Of a DNA stretch of 64,000 bases, positions 62,564 through 64,000 are shown one piece after another. The notes below the pieces were generated by a model, which worked only from the letters and a program-made list of their open reading frames with translations, had not been told where the DNA came from and made no database searches. The stretch is from positions 92,758 through 156,757 of the forward strand of contig JAJDCR010000141.1 in the NCBI GenBank assembly GCA_029260735.1. Direction: 5' to 3'. Each line of letters begins with the position of its first letter. Position 1 is the stretch's first letter. This DNA is from Planctomycetota bacterium (GTDB lineage Bacteria > Planctomycetota > Uabimicrobiia > Uabimicrobiales > Uabimicrobiaceae). The translations under genes and the position numbers were made by a program.

Positions 62564-63541
62564 ATGAAATTATTTTTTAATGTTTTCCTAAAAAGAGCGT
62601 CTCAAGTATTGATTTTTTTAGTTCTTGTTGGGGTTTCCGTCGAGGCAACGAACATTTACGCCAGTCATTTCTCTACCGATGATATTAAAGCATACAATAT
62701 CAATACTTTGCCCCTTTCTGCAGATTTTTCTATAAGCGGTGGAGGGTTAGATAACACAGGGAGTGTCGCTATCGGGCCAGATGGAAATATCTATGCAATT
62801 AGTCGGAGTAACATGGATATTTTAAAGTTTTCTCCTGGAGGAACCTTCTTGGGAGCCTTTGCGACAAATACAGGGCTCGTTGCCCCCGAAGACATGACCT
62901 TTGGCCCCGATGGCAACCTTTATGTTGTCGACACCGAAGCTTCTGTGCCAGGAGTTTACTCATTTCAGGGAACTAGTGGAAGCTCCTTAGGTTTATTCAC
63001 GACCGGGCAGACTCTGCTCTCTCCTTTTGGGCTCAGCTTTGATGATACTGGACAATTGTATGTTAGTGATCGAGATTTTAATGCGGGAGCAGTACATCTC
63101 TATGACAGCAACGGAGGTTTTATCAGCACTTCCCTGCAAAGTAAATTACTGGTAGCGAGTGACCTCTTAAATGGAGCGGCGGGAATGACTTTTGTAGACG
63201 AACATCTTTATATCACGAATCACTTTGATGATAATTTACTTAAGTACGATCCTTTCAGCGATACCGTAACCACTTTTTCTAGTGGACTACTGAGTATTTT
63301 AGATGTTTCTTTCGCCAATGGCAACTTCTATGTGACTCGATTTGGCACTCCAGGGATTAGTGAAGTAGATGGAGTGACCGGAGTAGTAGGACCCCTCTTT
63401 GGGACAGACCTCACTTTTTTCCCTAGATTTCTTGCCGTGGAGACATTTGGAGAAAATGTGGCTGTGCCAGAGCCTTCTACTTTTCTTTTGATTTTTCTGT
63501 CTCTTGTCGGCGGCTCCCGGCGGTTTTTTAGAAAACCTTAA
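62564..63541 (+). CDS. exported beta-propeller protein with PEP-CTERM sorting tail
   Basis: The 325 residues start with a signal peptide (ending near VEA) and contain NHL-like repeats (GPDGNIYAIS, GPDGNLYVVD, DDTGQLYVSD) that form a beta propeller. The C-terminus PEPSTFLLIFLSLVGGSRRFFRKP (abridged) is a PEP-CTERM signal: PEP, hydrophobic helix, basic end. Such proteins are processed by exosortase and tied to exopolysaccharide envelopes. AAGGAG precedes the ATG. No exosortase is in the window. Confidence 0.9.
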   Translation: MKLFFNVFLKRASQVLIFLVLVGVSVEATNIYASHFSTDDIKAYNINTLPLSADFSISGGGLDNTGSVAIGPDGNIYAISRSNMDILKFSPGGTFLGAFATNTGLVAPEDMTFGPDGNLYVVDTEASVPGVYSFQGTSGSSLGLFTTGQTLLSPFGLSFDDTGQLYVSDRDFNAGAVHLYDSNGGFISTSLQSKLLVASDLLNGAAGMTFVDEHLYITNHFDDNLLKYDPFSDTVTTFSSGLLSILDVSFANGNFYVTRFGTPGISEVDGVTGVVGPLFGTDLTFFPRFLAVETFGENVAVPEPSTFLLIFLSLVGGSRRFFRKP

Positions 63542-63613
63542 TGGTATCATCCATCTAATGTGAAGCCAAGTTGTCCAGAGAGATGATAAACTATGAAAGT
63601 TACTAAAAATCTC

Positions 63614-63724
63614 TCGCAAAGACGCAAAGGACGCAAAGAAAAATCGATGAAAATACTATAGCCCAAATTCAAGCGTATTGTTCATAATTTATAATTTCTT
63701 CGCGCTCTTTGCGCCTTTGCGTGA
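63614..63724. repeat. inverted CGCAAAG repeats
   Basis: Three CGCAAAG units (63614-63639) are followed about 60 bases later by their inverted counterpart (TTTGCG-rich, 63697-63724). This is part of the 459-base gene-free end of the window. The motif resembles an interspersed repeat common in bacterial genomes. Confidence 0.65.
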
Positions 63725-63943
63725 ACATAAAATCCCATTTTGATGCGACAGGTTTTCAATTTACCCCGATATTAAACCTAAAAATGCACTTTTTTGCTGC
63801 TGAATATAGGTTAGTCTTATTGGAAGTTATTTTTGTTTTTACCTAAAACGCACTATTTATAGGATACCTGAAAAACATGCACTTAATCTAAGCTTATATT
63901 TTATAAGGTTGATGCGTGTGCAAAAAGTATCTCTTCATCTTAA

Positions 63944-63987
63944 GCCTCGGAGAGGCGAAGACACGTAGACAGGGGATTTATCCCCTG
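63944..63987. repeat. double hairpin at window end
   Basis: GCCT-CGGAG-AGGC (63944-63956) and CAGGGGAT-TT-ATCCCCTG (63970-63987), with AAGACACGTAGA between, suggest a further palindromic repeat family. No gene is seen from 63542 to 64000. Confidence 0.6.
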
Positions 63988-64000
63988 GAATGGATATATC

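Noticed and set aside
63299..63619. Minus-strand frame of 106 residues
   Set aside because: It lies opposite the PEP-CTERM gene end and has no ribosome site or recognisable features.

Overview
The window is an AT-rich bacterial chromosome segment with tightly packed genes. The best taxonomic guess is a low-GC member of the Planctomycetota (PVC group), perhaps a Uabimicrobium-like lineage. This rests on four Hanks-type Ser/Thr kinase-like proteins (one with a TPR tail, one a pseudokinase), a PEP-CTERM exported protein, an FHA protein, a signal-peptide-bearing ATP synthase b subunit, and a small Sm-like protein that I remember as conserved in planctomycetes. No rRNA or other decisive marker is present, so the assignment is inference.

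Layout. 0-3.5 kb: an HtrA-like protein that has lost its catalytic triad, a membrane protein of unknown function and an FHA protein. 3.7-8.9 kb: thrS, ruvA, a Fur-family regulator and a lone methylmalonyl-CoA mutase small subunit. 9.0-16.1 kb: one long operon behind a good sigma-70 promoter, with two Ser/Thr kinases, a small partner protein, a [2Fe-2S] BFD-type protein, a protein of unknown function, a site-2 protease with four PDZ domains, and the Sm-like protein. 17.2-20.2 kb: an ExbB/TolQ-like channel protein, an ExbD-like protein carrying about 360 residues of coiled coil, and a third small membrane protein. I consider this the best candidate for an undescribed system in the window. 20.2-25 kb: nnrE, a lipoprotein, a D-2-hydroxyacid dehydrogenase, a REPIN-like repeat pair, tyrS and an aldo/keto reductase. 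25-30.4 kb: a Ca2+-type P-ATPase facing a pseudokinase with a repetitive Met/Pro/Gln-rich tail. 30.4-35.3 kb: a five-gene phosphorelay (histidine kinase, receiver, hybrid kinase, receiver, Hpt) with no DNA-binding output. 35.3-36.3 kb: a solitary carbamate kinase. 36.4-43.7 kb: the full F1Fo ATP synthase operon on the minus strand, including AtpZ-like and AtpI-like genes. 43.8-49.7 kb: pgsA, pgpA, a HAD phosphatase, a dynamin-like GTPase, an SDR, a glycosyltransferase and tRNA-Pro. 49.9-54.1 kb: a ROK kinase, malQ and hflX. 54.3-58 kb: a coiled-coil exported protein, a GT39-like membrane glycosyltransferase and a YkgJ-like cysteine-cluster protein. 58-62.3 kb: a TPR Ser/Thr kinase overlapping a sigma-54 activator that has no receiver domain. 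62.6-63.5 kb: a PEP-CTERM beta-propeller protein.

Themes. Signalling dominates: Ser/Thr kinases, a phosphorelay, an FHA protein and a kinase paired with a sigma-54 activator. Several catalytically dead family members are present (HtrA, kinase). The intergenic spaces hold at least six different palindromic repeat families, mostly just downstream of genes. Consensus-like sigma-70 promoters (TTGACT, 17 bp, TATAAT-like) can be read upstream of the kinase operon, the ExbB-like operon and the ATP synthase operon.
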